Shown: piece by piece, positions 25,074 to 36,882 of the stretch | How the letters are laid out: every line of letters starts with the position of its first letter | Position numbering within the stretch: position 1 is the first letter of the stretch | Origin: Linnemannia hyalina | Taxonomy: Eukaryota > Mortierellomycota > Mortierellomycetes > Mortierellales > Mortierellaceae | DNA length: 64,000 nt | Reading direction: 5' to 3' | Assembly (NCBI GenBank): GCA_019671135.1 | Contig: JAHRHY010000002.1 | Coordinates: forward strand, 1,612,001 to 1,676,000 | Program-made: the position numbers and the translations under genes | Notes under the pieces: generated by a model | Seen by the model: the letters and a program-made list of their open reading frames with translations, nothing else | The model's database searches: none | What the model was told of the DNA's origin: nothing

Positions 25074-27173
25074 TTAAAACCCGCCCTGCTGGCGTTGCCA
25101 AAACACCGCTCTAGCCTTCTCAGTACTCGGTGACACATCCGGCGCCACAGTACCCCGAACATCCACCTCCTGCAACCATCCAGCTGTCGGTCGATTCTGG
25201 ACCATCTTGCGCTTTGTGATCCTGAACACCCAATCTGGCAAGCCCTTCATCAAGAAGAATGCCACCCATCCGGTGATGTTTCTGTTCATGAATTTAGAGA
25301 GAAGTTGACTGTTCTCGAAGGATTCCATGACGTGCGGGATCCGCTCAGTTTGGTACTCTGAGAAGGCCTGGATGATGTCGCTCGAGGTTGGGTTGGAGGG
25401 AAGGGCGTAAATCAAATTTGCTAGTGCCAGTGCGTCGTGCATTGATGTCACCGCGCCTATGTGAAACAAATGAGAAAGAGAAAAGAATAAGGGGAAGAAA
25501 AAGAAAACGAGGTCAGTGGCAAACAAGTACTATGCATGTGAGCCAAAAAAAAAAAAAAAGTTATCTGCGTCGCTGTCATGCCCGATCCGCCCGAATAAAG
25601 AAATATCGTTCCGCATTGTCTTGCTCAATTTGGACATACCGTGAGCACCGGAAGGGTTCAGCTTATGGCACGCTAAATCATACAACGAGAAACAAAACAG
25701 CACCGTTAATATCATTGCCGATCCATCCTCGTCTCTCTCTCTCTCTCTCTTCTCCGCATTTCACACACTCCCTCCCCTCCCCTTCCCTTCCCTTCCCTGC
25801 ATTTTTTTTTTTCAAAACTCAAGAGCAAAACTAAAATCTTACCATCGCCCAACAAGACCGTCCTTCCGGAGTACCAAGTCTCAAACACCTTCTCCTCCAA
25901 CATGACTTTAGAGATCAGATCCTTGGGAGTTGCATCATAGATATTCCCCATCGTCATCACTCTAGTTCCAATCGGCAGCGGGTAATGTCGGGTCTGCTCA
26001 ATCATCGCCTTGGCTGCAACAGGACCCCACTCCGAGTTCTCACCGTTCCACGCTCGTTCCTGCTCTGCGGCTTTACTGGAGACAGAATCGAGATTGTGAA
26101 TCACCATCCATGTAATTGTTTTCTGTGCTGTTGCCCCGATAATCCACTATGTTCGCACAGACATAAGTAACCAAGAAGGAGGAAGCGTTAGAGTACTCCC
26201 ATACATGTGCTGTTTTCTCCTCTGTTAAAAAAAACAACAACTACAAAGAGCCTCAAGTCTCCAAGGCACTTACAGTGTAGGGCTCGTTGGCAGCCATGGT
26301 ATTATAAAAAGGACACAACGGCTGCTGGAACTCTGGGAACACATCCATATCAATCGGCCGTGTCTGTCCCACAAGACAAGTACTATGAAACGGCAAATCC
26401 TCCTGATCCGTAACCGGTAACCTGCCCTCCTTCTTTAACCGCTCATACAACTGTTGCCTAACCGTACTGTATGCTCCATCGGCCCCTACAAGGATATCGC
26501 CCTCGTAGGTTCGCTCCTTTTGGTCGTAAATGTCCCGTTTGGAGGTGTGGATCTTGACTTTTCTGTCAGTCTCGGTGATTGATAAGACTCGTTCTCCGAA
26601 ATGGATCTTGTGCGGTGGGACGAGTTTGAGGAGGAGGTCGTAGAGTAGCGCGCGTGGGATGTTGTAATTGTAGTATCCCGTTCTATTCGTTTTGGCATAA
26701 AAGAATGCGTTAAGATACTAGTTGAGGGAAACAATTCCTCCTCTCATTGTTGTGCTCGCTGTGTCAACCTTGGGACTTACAGCTCTTTGTGCACAAGAGT
26801 GCTGACGGTACAAAGAGGTCCCCCTTTCTCACGACTGATGATACACTCAGTAGTCGCCTTTCCCAGTGAAATAAACTCTTCCATGATCCCCAATTGCTCA
26901 AACAACGGCAGCAAGTTGGGTCCAATGATAAGTCCCGAGCCTACACATACAAAAGGAAAGGAAGAACGATGGTAAGAGACTGCCTTTGTTTGACCTGCGC
27001 AGGAGACATGTAAAAATGAGAGAGAGGAGGGTGTCAATACCAAGGGGCCGCACAACCAAGGCACGTTCAAAAATAGTATATGAAATCTCTGCTCTCTCCA
27101 GAAGTGCTCCCAAGAGAAGGCCTCCTAGACCAGCTCCGACAATGAGGACCGTGGGTTTCTTGATGTTCGACAT
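25074..27173 (-). CDS. FAD-dependent monooxygenase, class A (cluster gene 6)
   Basis: Exons 27041-27173, 26781-26940, 26274-26682, 25843-26146, 25640-25672 and 25074-25456 join in frame to 473 residues starting MSNIKKPTVLIVGAGLGG. The DG motif GDILVGADGAYSTVR and GD motif LLGDACHKLNPSG are intact. Exon 3 is 21 nt longer than in the paralogs: seven extra residues, rich in charged side chains, precede the DG motif (around KRDIYDQKERTYEGD). This lengthens a surface loop in the FAD domain. Introns 1-5 match the paralogs in position and phase; intron 6 is absent. It appears functional. Confidence 0.9.
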
Positions 27174-28240
27174 GTGCGATGTAAAGGAAATGAATGTAAC
27201 TTGGTGAGATGAATGGAAGTAAATAAGTGATCGAATGAAAAGAAAGGAAGAGGAAGAGAAGGGAGATGTTGATTCCTTCCCCTCTTCTTTTCTGTTTTCG
27301 TTGTTGTCTTCGGAAGGGAGGAGTCGGCTGCTCACTGAGACATCGGCTTTAATTTCGTAGCATGCGCATTTGGAACTGAACACTTCTACATGCAATTTGC
27401 CATATGCGCTGGGGTAGGCGCCTGTCTCTCTATTTTCCTCATATACTTGGAGAGCGGGAAAGAGGTGGTGGTAAATAAGCCAAGTAAGTACCTACCAAAA
27501 AAGAAGCACTGACAACAAAGGTAGCTTGTTGGTAAGGAGATCACCCATGCCATCCCGAGGCTTCCCTTCTTTCGCCCCCCTCTTCTATACCCAATGCACG
27601 GTCATGTCCACCTGCGATGCGCACGGTGCACATCTACATCACTTTCCCTCGATCACAATGATCACACATCACTAATTGGAGGTTCTTCGACTTGCCACAC
27701 CCGTCATCGCTCCCTCCATGGTCGACAGGCCATGCTGGCAACTCTTCCCCTCCCGAACAAAGAAATACACTGAATGTATCCAGTAAATCTATATCCTAAC
27801 GCGTTCGACGACCTGCATCACGACCTTTTTTCGGGACCTACCGCAAACAGAGGACCTATGGAACAAGTGATAACTGTATTGACTGAGTTTTGCTGTCAGT
27901 GTAGTGTATGTATGAGGGAGAGAAGGAAAGAGAGGGCGCCAGGAAGGAAGGATACTCAGTCTCCGCTTTCCAGCCAACTTGTATCCCACTCGAACAAAAA
28001 ATATGGACAGCTCATTCTACCACGACAGAATGAGAACAATGGGGGAAAGGAGAGAACAAAAAAAAAGGCACTAAACGAGTCTGCACATTCGCACATGAAG
28101 AGACAAGAAAAAAAGGCGATAAACTACAACAGACTACAAAAACACATTCACGTACTAGCGGGATCCATGGAGTCGTATTTCTCGTAATAGCAGTAGCAGT
28201 CGTAGTATTCGTCTTCCTTCTACACTTCGTCACCGCTACT
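27174..28240. other. Intergenic region at the right edge of the monooxygenase cluster
   Basis: Promoter of gene 6 plus the 3' flank of the POT1-like gene. An open frame at 27774-28187 is low-complexity, Lys-rich at its end and without a domain; not called. Confidence 0.4.
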
Positions 28241-31184
28241 TTACTCGATTAGATCACGCTGTGTCCCCAAAATCTTCGTGAACACAAGCCAATAGGAGAA
28301 GTCCCTAAAAATCCCCACCCCTGACGGTCGTGGCGGTTTGCCCGGTTCAGATTCATCCATCCCTAGAGTACCGTAGGCATGTCGTTTGGTCGGTCGAGAA
28401 GGAGGTGGGCTTCCGGCTCTCTTCAAATTGGAACCCACAGTCTCTATTCGGCTCTCCGAACGACTAATGCGTGTTTGCATATACATGTCGAAATAGATTT
28501 GCTTATCCCGATGCACCTCCGATACCCCAATCCGTGCAAGGCGTTCTGTTACCTTTTCCAACTTCTCACAATCATTCATCAGATCCCCTGCAAGAATGCC
28601 AATGAGCGCAGTCTACAAAATTCAACAGCATTGAGGAGTTTAGTATACTTGTTCAGGTTGTTCATTGACATATTTTGAGTCTTCACAATATAAATAGAAA
28701 TAGAAAATGCGGACATACTGCATGTGTGTCATCAACTTTGACAATATACTCCTGGCCAAACTCATCCATAAGCTTGAGCTTGAAGTCGTACTTGAACTCG
28801 ACCCCACCGTCGTGTTTGCAGCTCGGGCACCTGGGAGCAGGCACTTTCTTTGACCTAGGTCTATTTAGTACATCACATCGTTAGTGTGTCGTGTAGTTGC
28901 TGCACGTACAAGTATATAGTTTCTAGGGCAACCGTGTACCAACTTACGGGTACTTGTATTCACACCTAGAACACACTAGACTAGAAAAGTCGATAAGTGT
29001 CTTCGGCTCAAATCCGACGACACAAGCGCACAACGGCATCACACGAAGGCCCTAAACAGTCATTCCCAAATAATAAGATAACTGTGATTTAGTACTAAGC
29101 AGTCAATTGACTCTAGGTCCCTCAGATTGCTGTCCTGGGCAAATAATTACACTTCTCCCCGCCCCTTTAGCCTTTTCTGTGAGCAAGACTAGTAGATAGA
29201 AAAAGGTGGTAGTGACCAGCAAATTAGTCAATGACATCGTATCAACGGCAATCTAATGCGGGACCAATTAATAACTGCCCGTTCCATACCAGTAGGCGAG
29301 ACCCCAAAAGGGGTAGCAGCCGACCAACGCTGCGCTGAAACTGACGACAATGTTGGCGAGCTGGCTACGCTATTCAGCTCCAACTTTACTGCGACAAGAG
29401 GAGTGGTCTCGCGCTTGGAAGAGCGAGTGGAGCTGGTATTGATGAGGGGTATGGGTGAGCGAAGGCATTGGAAATCGGGCGCAACGGGGATGCTGAATTC
29501 GCGCCTAGAGGATTCGCGCTCGACAGGGAGGCTGGGGTTGCGCTCGAGAGGGGTGGGATCGCGCTCGAGTGGGGTATGAGGAAGTAGTCGAAAGTCCTGA
29601 GAAGGTGACCTCGTTGTGCTCGCGGTTTCCTCGGCAGACAGTAACCTCCTTGGCGTCGGGACCAGCAAAACCTCGTCCTCCTCGTCCTCGTTATCATCAA
29701 TAACAATAATGGATTGGCGCACGGAAGGGACATCGACAACTACTGGCTGGATGTCCTGAGAAGATGACCTTGTTGTCTTCGTGGTTGCAGTAGCGTCTGG
29801 AAACACGCTTGGTGTACTGAGTTCCTGAATCGGTTCCAGCTCATCGTCCTCTTGCACGCCATCGTCATCTCCATCATCTTCTTTAGAAGGGAAAATGAAT
29901 TCGCGATCGGAAAGGGTATCAACAACTGGCTGAATGTCCTGGGAAGGTGATCGGGTTGTGCTCAGGGAGGCAAAAGAACCGATAGGACTCCCTGGTACCC
30001 TGACTGGCCGAGGCGGTGCCAGCAACTCGTTCTCGTCCTCGCCCTCTTTTGAAGAGGACGAATGAAGCAAACTTGGATTGCGCTTGAAAGTGGGGTACTC
30101 AAATGGTTCGATTCCATGAGTAGGTGACCGCGTTCCTGATGTAGTGGGAGACCGAACATATCCTTCAGGGTATATCGGCAAATGGAGAGGGTGGTTCGGA
30201 TCGTATGGTCGTCGCATTGGTGGTGTTCTAGAAGGTAGAGGGGGGCGGGGACGTTTGGGCTCCTGCTTCGTTGGTGTGGGTTGACGCTGGCGCGGTAGAC
30301 TGACGTACCGTCGGGTTCGCTTCTCCTCCTGTGCAGTGAGATGTTGCTCGTATAGAGCCTTTCGCCTATTGAACAGTGCATTTAGATCTATATCTAGTTA
30401 TTGTGTTGTACTAGAACAAAAAATATAACATCGCTGAAAAACTGAAGTATACCCTATACTTACGATAGTAACTCCTTAACGTCGGTGTCGCTTGGGTCCA
30501 GTTTTGTGATGGGAAACCCCTGTTGATAACCGAAACCTCGGTACCCGTTCATGTTCAATTCGATTTTGCGAGTGAGATCGGTTTTTGCGCGGAGGTTCCG
30601 GAGGCGGATGAGATCGCCCTTCCTGATGCCTTTGTCTACAGCAGTCTGGTAATGTTCGTCCCAGAGTGTCGTGATGATCGAGGCTTTGCCGATTGGCCGG
30701 CCGTCTTCGTTCTGATGGGGGAGTTCCTCGTGTTCCGTGTAGTCTGTAAGGATCATGGTCACCTTATTCCCAGTCTGTTTCCCAGTCCTATGGTCGTAAT
30801 TTTGCACAGTGTCCGCGCGAAAGTAACAGACCTAAAGTTTTGCAGGAAGAAAGATATATTTATCATATATTGCTGTGAGTATTTATTTCTCGTTTTGTGT
30901 TGTCGACGCGGAATTAAATTGACAGGACTGCCCGTGAGCCGACGCGTTGTGCCTTACATTATTATTACCTCTGCCACAAAGTCGCAGTACGTGTCTGGCT
31001 CCAGTTGGCTGGTGGTCCTGAATCTTTTACCATCATGCTTAGGCTTGAACTGGGAGAGGAAACTCGGCGCCGTCAGCAAGTTGACCTCGTCTGTCCGGCC
31101 ATATGACCTGTCGTGGCGGCTGTCGTAGTAGTTGTAAGTGTTTTTGTTGTTCTTTTTTTTGAAGCGATCGTGTCGGGTGAACAT
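28241..31184 (-). CDS. POT1: POT1-like telomeric single-stranded DNA-binding protein
   Basis: Six exons fit: 30969-31184, 30464-30831, 29276-30365, 28948-29051, 28719-28860 and 28241-28612, giving 763 residues. Residues about 55-200 resemble the Pot1 ssDNA-binding OB fold: DTYCDFVAEVCYF, then KVTMILTDYTEHEELP, SIITTLWDEHY and GDLIRLRNLRAK. A long disordered segment (about 210-555) follows. It has repeated TRSPSQD-like motifs, acidic tracts and IIVIDDNEDEEDE, a textbook SUMO-interacting motif. The C-terminal part has cysteines spaced CAC, CSRC and CPSC, then EFKYDFKLKLMDEFG and YIVKV, like the zinc-containing OB domain of POT1. Expected role: telomere end protection in the nucleus. An N-terminal Telo_bind OB1 is not seen. 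It could be another OB-fold/RPA-like protein. Confidence 0.65.
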
Positions 31185-31857
31185 GGCAGAAAGTGCCGCG
31201 TTGGTGGTTTTTTTTTCTGCTGTGTGAGTGAGAGGGATTGTGCCTGTTGTGTGTTCGGACGAAGTTGACCTGAAGAGGAAGAGTGCACGCGTTGTTGTTG
31301 GTGTCGTTGTTGCGAGCTGTGGTTGTGTTGTTGTGTTGTGTTGAGAGTAGTGATGAGTTGGAGAGGTATGTGCAATGTGAGTGTACCGGGTGGATGATTA
31401 ACCGGGTGGGATGACCGCGGCCAAGGAATCAGAAAGAGTGCAAGAAGACGAGACGATGACCAAAGGAATTAAGGGTGGAGGCATGGATGGGAGTTAAATG
31501 TTCAAGTTGCAGCGCACCAACGCGTTTCTCCTCTTCGTCTATGTGGCTTAGACGCATGTTAGTCTGGGTCAGCACCAACGGTCCATGCTACTATCGATGC
31601 AATTGTTATTGTATTGTGCTCGCGCGTCTTCTCTCTCTCTCCGTCCTATTAGGCCTGCCTCGTTGCTCTTATTGACGGCGCGTTTTTTTTACTGCTCCAG
31701 GGGTATCAGCTTTAGGTCCAACTAGAAACATCGCCATCGGGCTACAAGCTATAACTGTTCATCCTGTGCGACCTAACAAAAGTGTGTATACATTTCACTC
31801 GTTTCGTGTGTTCTATGATTATATATATGCATCTCATTCATACCAGGCTGGGCATTT
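31185..31857. other. Short intergenic region between the POT1-like and MCD genes
   Basis: Promoter of the POT1-like gene and 3' flank of malonyl-CoA decarboxylase, both transcribed leftward. GTT-rich runs are present near 31290-31345. No further gene was seen. Confidence 0.4.
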
Positions 31858-34800
31858 TCATGCAGTAACAATCTCAAGCAACCGGAAGTTTGACCCATTC
31901 ACCTGTACAACCTGCCCCTCCTCCTCCTCTCCTCCTTGCCCCTCCTCCTCTCCATGACCGCCATCCTGTCTATATCCAGCCGCAGAATCCATCAGCACCT
32001 TCTGGAACCCTGTATCTTTTGACGAGACACTAATAGTTCCATCCCGCAAGTACTGCTGGTTGTTCATCTCGATATGGTCCAGCGAGTACAGGTAATTGAT
32101 CATCATCCCAAACGACTCTTCCATGCCCTTCGTTGATGTGTCACCGAGCCAGTTTAGGCGGTGTGCACAGGCGCCGTTGCGAAGGTGGAAGTTTGCAACA
32201 GGGTCCAGTGCCAAGTGACGGCGCTTCTCCAGCAAGATGTATCTATTTATGTTAAGAGGGAGAAATATGGACATTAGCTGTCTGTTCCAGGCTCATGTAC
32301 ATGTATTCAGTGTCCGATTGGTTCAGGATATCGGTGAGTTGGTTACCTAGCGCAGAGTCGGCCGAGGATGGGTCGCAGCTTGCCCATAATCTCACTGTCC
32401 GAGAATGTCGAAGGGTGCTTTAAGATAGCCTGATATCAAAAAAATAAAAAAATAAAAAAATAAAAATATAAAAATATAAAAATAAAAATAAAAATAAAAA
32501 TAAAAATAAAAATAAAAATAAAAATAAAAATAAAAATAAAAATAAAAATAAAAATAAAAATAAAAATAAAAATAAAAATAAAAAAGCGCTGAAGTTAGAA
32601 CCAAGTTCCATTATAGTCCCGATGTAGCACAGACGAAACTAACAGCATGGGAGCTTACACTGAATTGATCCTCGACATCTCCTGAGGCAGCCCCTGTCTC
32701 TTGGCCCAACTGCGAAACAACCGATTCCTCCTGAGGCAAGAGCAGCTTCTGTCCAAGGTTCTGGCATTGCACAATCCATGTTCTGAATCCTGGGATGGGC
32801 GACAAGGTGCTGAAGGTCTCGATCTGAGGGAACTCGACCTTCAATGACCGGACCACACGCTTAATCAAAAAGTTACCCAACTCAATTCCCGACAACCCTA
32901 GTTTGTTGGAACGTGTAACCAGATATGAAAGTTAGTACAAGAGATCTATTTGGCATAAGCATCAGATCCCATCATGTAAACACTGCAGATACTATTGCCA
33001 CTTGCCTACTTGAGTGGTGATGGAGTAAAAGATCGCGCACTTGACAGTCTCGGCTGGGTTGGCGTGTCCGGGTGAAGGGTCGCTCAGGATATCTTGGACA
33101 TTATCCGAAAGACGCTCAACCAATGCCACCTGGACAAAGACCAAGGGTTCATCAGGAAGACTCTTGTTCATCAGTGCAAACACTCTCCTGCCAGGCCCCA
33201 CTCGTCGCTTCAAATCCTGCACATCATTGAACTTGTGCACCGCTTCGTATTGTGTAATCTATTTTGGACCATTACGGTATATCCTTGGTTAGCAAGTCTG
33301 TAGTCGTGATTTCACACCCCGAAAAGCGCCTGTTGATATGAAAAGTGCACGATGTAGACAGTTACCTTCTCGAGCAAGACAGCGGGTGATTGCCAGGTCA
33401 AACGCTCCAGATCCAGGAATCCGACGAGCCATGCCTGCAACTTTTCCTTGAGCGACTCGTTCAACGACGACAAATACGCATCCCCTCTGTTTGCTTGAAT
33501 AACGCTCTACTTGCATCAGGACACAAAAAAAGGTTAGCCTGTGTTCATTCACCATGAATGCAAACCACGTCTTGACATACGTGCGTAGGTGTTGTTATTA
33601 CCAGGAGGTCTTGGCGCATGTCGATGAGGAATTTGAGTCCTCCGGGCAACCGACTGACGCGATCAAAGAACTTATTGTGACCAGGGACAATGGCATGACG
33701 AAGCAATTGCTCCGCACGCAGCAGTGCCTTACTCTCCGGTTCTTTGTGTGCGTAATCCTGGTACTGTTCGGCAGCCTTTACCACGTCCTCCTGCAGCACA
33801 CCTAGTTGTCCAAGACGAAAGGAGAGAAATACATGAGAATTAGAAGGATGATTGTTTGTTAGTGCATTGATATTGTGTTATTAGTGTTAGCGCTTCGTGG
33901 GTTCTTGGGGTCCCTGGGTCATGCGTTCCTGTGTGTTTATGTGTGCCCCTGTGTGTCTGTTGTTTGGGTGTTGTTCGCTGTTTGATGTGTCTGCGAGCCG
34001 GAAGGTATATTAATACTTTCCCTCAATGGATCCCATATGTGTATCAGTCTGTCCCCATATGGATTGGAGAAGTGACGACAGAGAAGGAAATCTTCCCCTC
34101 TTTGCCTTCCCTTCCCCCGCTTTTCTGTCCCCAATTAAATTCTTGATTTGAGCACGACTCACACACAGAAAGATATACCCACAAACATACCCACAAACAC
34201 AAACAACACCATGTGCATATCATCATCATCTCCAAGTAATTGAACATACCAAAATCGCGAGCCAAAAGCCTCAAGAACTCAGTCTTGCCATTGCGATCCA
34301 GACTCGAAAAGAAATCACAACTGCTTTTCGCAATCACGCTCGGTAAGATATCACCTTGCCCCGGTCGATCTGTAATGACCGCTAGCAACAGCTTCCTCAT
34401 AAACTCCGGGTCGCGGTCTGCGGCTCTTCGGGTACGTTCCTTATCAAAGGTTGAAAAGCCCGGTTCACGGAAGTGTGCAGCAATGTCGTTCCAGTACCGG
34501 TCTACTACGTTTGCCCGGAGTGCCTGTAGTGTTCCTGATCCCGCTGCATTGTTGGAGGAGGAGGAGTTGTTATTGTTGTTGTTGTTGTTTCCGCCGTTGC
34601 TGATAGAGGCCATGGTGCGATGTCTCTGTTATGTGTCAATTGATGAGCGATGAGCGCGGGTTAGTAACATGGATACTTTCGCACACATCTCTTAGAGAGA
34701 CAAAAAGGAAAAAAAAGCCGAGAGAGAGGAGAATGAAATGTACCTGCAGGGTGGCGTTGTGGAATGGAAAGCGGACAGTTGTAGAAACGGCAGGAGAATG

Positions 34801-34878
34801 AAAAGAAGAGGAGTAAGAAGATGACCAGACGCGGGATGATGGTTTTGAGAGGTGGGAGATGATCAGTCGTCTGGACAT
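31858..34878 (-). CDS. MLYCD: Malonyl-CoA decarboxylase, mitochondrial
   Basis: Multi-exon gene decarboxylating malonyl-CoA to acetyl-CoA. Exon 2 (34250-34625) encodes a poly-Asn stretch, then FFSSLDRNGKTEFLRLLARD, typical of the MCD helical domain. Exon 3 gives LLRHAIVPGHNKFFD and LPGGLKFLIDMRQDLL. Later exons give ERLTWQSPAVLLEKITQYEA, FALMNKSLPDEPLVFVQVAL, GIELGNFLIKRVV, FSTLSPIPGFRTWI and the C-terminal DPVANFHLRNGACAHRLNWL, all strong family signatures. A short first exon (34744-34878, starting MSRRLIISHLSKPSSRVW) splices in frame and is Arg/Ser-rich without acids, a clear mitochondrial targeting sequence. An internal ATG at 34613 would make a form lacking it. The C-terminus has a Glu/Gly-rich insertion and no peroxisomal SKL. 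Confidence 0.9.
32444..32585. repeat. (AAAAAT)n hexanucleotide repeat in an MCD intron
   Basis: About 20 units of 'aaaaat', with slightly impure units at the left, between the exon ending ...GDVEDQF and the exon starting AILKHPSTF of the malonyl-CoA decarboxylase gene. On the coding strand it reads (ATTTTT)n. Confidence 0.9.
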
Positions 34879-36398
34879 TGCTTCATGTGTTGTCCTGTGA
34901 GATCTTGTGTTGTCCTGTGAGAGAAGAGACCGAGAGGGTGAGGTGTGAAAAAGAGAGTCAAGTAAGAGTATCAAAGAAGGAGAAGAAACAGATGTAATTG
35001 GATCAGGACAACAAAAGAGGAGAGATTAAATGTGTCGGCGTGAGTGTGATGTAAGTGTGTGAGTGTGCGTGTAAAGTGTAAAGTATAAAGTGAACGGGAA
35101 CAGATAAAGACAGACAAAGTGGGGGAGACAGAGACCGAGAGACAGACGCGTGGGAAGAAAGTGGTGTGTGTGTGTCCGTGGCCGTGAAAAGGGGAAATGG
35201 TGCAGAGAGAGACATAATGGTAGTCCGACATCACTAGCCAATCAGACTACCCGTGGTGATCGGCACACAATCAGGTCAGGCACACCCTCAAAAGCAAAGG
35301 AGCGCTCCAAAGCACATTGAATACAATGTCTGCGATTCCCAAAGGTACACTCCTTCTTCGCTATGGCACGAAATGACCTGGGGACTCATCTGTAGAAACA
35401 CCACGAATGCATTCCATAAAATCGTGTTGCCAACAGTCGTTTTGCAAAGCCCATCTCTCGTCTCCCAAACAAAGATGCGTCCTATTATTACATTATTACT
35501 ATTGTTATTACTAGAATAGGTACCCGCGACTTCGCTCGCGGAGGTGTGGACTAATCCAAGCCACGGGAAGGAGGTGTCAGACGGGACCCCTGGAAGTGCG
35601 AATGCCTATGGTTATACAACTTGGGTCGCATGAATGCCTTGAAGTGGCCAGCACCGAGCCAGCCTTCCGCATCCCCTACGCGAACTATCGGGGTCCGATG
35701 AGGCCTCTGTTAGTCGAGATCTCGGGTCAAAGATTTTATGCAGCAGTCTCCTTTCTTTCCATCAAATGCAACACCGTCTTGCCATGAACGTGCTGTACAG
35801 TACAACCCTCTCGTCCGCCTTACTCAGACCTTGGTTCGACAAACCGACTCGTCGCCTTGGCGGGCCAAATCCTATCGGTTTTCCTCCCTTGCCCAAACCC
35901 GCCTTCTTCTCTCGACCTGTTACTCGGGTCTTCTCCCATTCGACCGTCGCCCTTGTAACGTACGTGCCATATCTCCGTCCGCCCAAAGTCCTCTATCGCA
36001 CTCACAATACCTTGGTTTTTATTATTTGCTTTCCCTTTACCATGCGGTCAACGCATGTCACGGTAATTTGTACTGGTACCCAAGGATGTAAAAGTAAAGA
36101 CATTGTTGAAGATCCGGGTGGTTGCAGAAAATAGCCTGGAGGGAAGGATATCACCTCTGAACAGGCTTTGCGATTCAGCAAGGGAAGCTTCCATGGTCGG
36201 CGTTTGACTCTTAGGCAGCACATAGAGAAGCGTGGATTAGCGACTGTACGTCCGACACGCTCCTGCGTATTCAAATGAAATAATTAAATCGAGTATCAAT
36301 AAAAGAAAGAAGAATATAGAATGGGTGTAGGTGATATCGTAACTGGTTACCTCTGTCCAATGTAAAGCACCACAATGAGAGCAGACCACGCTCATCAA
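34879..36398. other. Intergenic region upstream of the MCD gene
   Basis: No supported gene. The C/A-rich minus strand between 34980 and 35240 yields Ser/Leu/His-rich open frames with (CA)n character, typical of a leader or promoter. Open frames at 35596-36134 lack any domain, though 'cccgcgacttcgctcgcgga' at about 35523 contains a GC-rich palindrome. Confidence 0.35.
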
Positions 36399-36692
36399 TT
36401 ACAATATCATGTACACTGTGTCGTCTTGCTCCTTGACAACAGCTATTATATTTCTAAAAGCACTTAGATCAGCAGGAGCAACATGAGCAGCAAAGGAAGC
36501 ATGAGCAACAAGGGTAGCATAACCAGCAAGGGCAGCAGGAGCAGCAAGGACCGTGGAAGGAGTAGGAGCAAGATATTCTGCAACGATCATGCGCTGCCTG
36601 CTCATAAGGCAATCCGCATGAGTTGTACGATGGTGATCAAGTTGTCTGCAAGCATTGCATTTCATAGCAGAGGACTGAGGAGCATCATGCAA
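36399..36692 (-). pseudogene. Possible transposon remnant with a zinc-knuckle-like motif
   Basis: The minus-strand frame reads MKCNACRQLDHHRTTHADC, a C-x2-C-x4-H-x4-H-x2-C pattern reminiscent of the short zinc knuckles carried by fungal transposon proteins. It is followed by an Ala/Pro-rich stretch of near-repeats. No catalytic domain accompanies it and the frame ends without context. A chance match cannot be excluded. Confidence 0.3.
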
Positions 36693-36712
36693 TGCTATGG
36701 CAATAGGTCGCC

Positions 36713-36882
36713 CATGTTACCTAATGGGTCGGAATGGTTGACGTCGGGCTGGAACCAAGCATGACTGGTATAATCATGCGTGACTGGGACAACCTATGTC
36801 AGCGAGCTGTTCTCCTTCAGCAAGTCGTCGTTGTCACTTATGTTACCTAAATGGGTCGGAATGGTGGACCTTAGGCTGGATG
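36713..36882 (+). repeat. Pair of roughly 40-bp direct repeats
   Basis: 'atgttacctaatgggtcggaatggt(t/g)gac...ggctgg' occurs at 36713-36753 and again at about 36839-36880, with one indel and a few substitutions. It lies directly beside the zinc-knuckle remnant. Confidence 0.7.

Noticed and set aside
32392..32611. Open frames encoding Phe-Tyr or Phe-Leu repeats
   Set aside because: Read from the (AAAAAT)n repeat inside an intron of malonyl-CoA decarboxylase.
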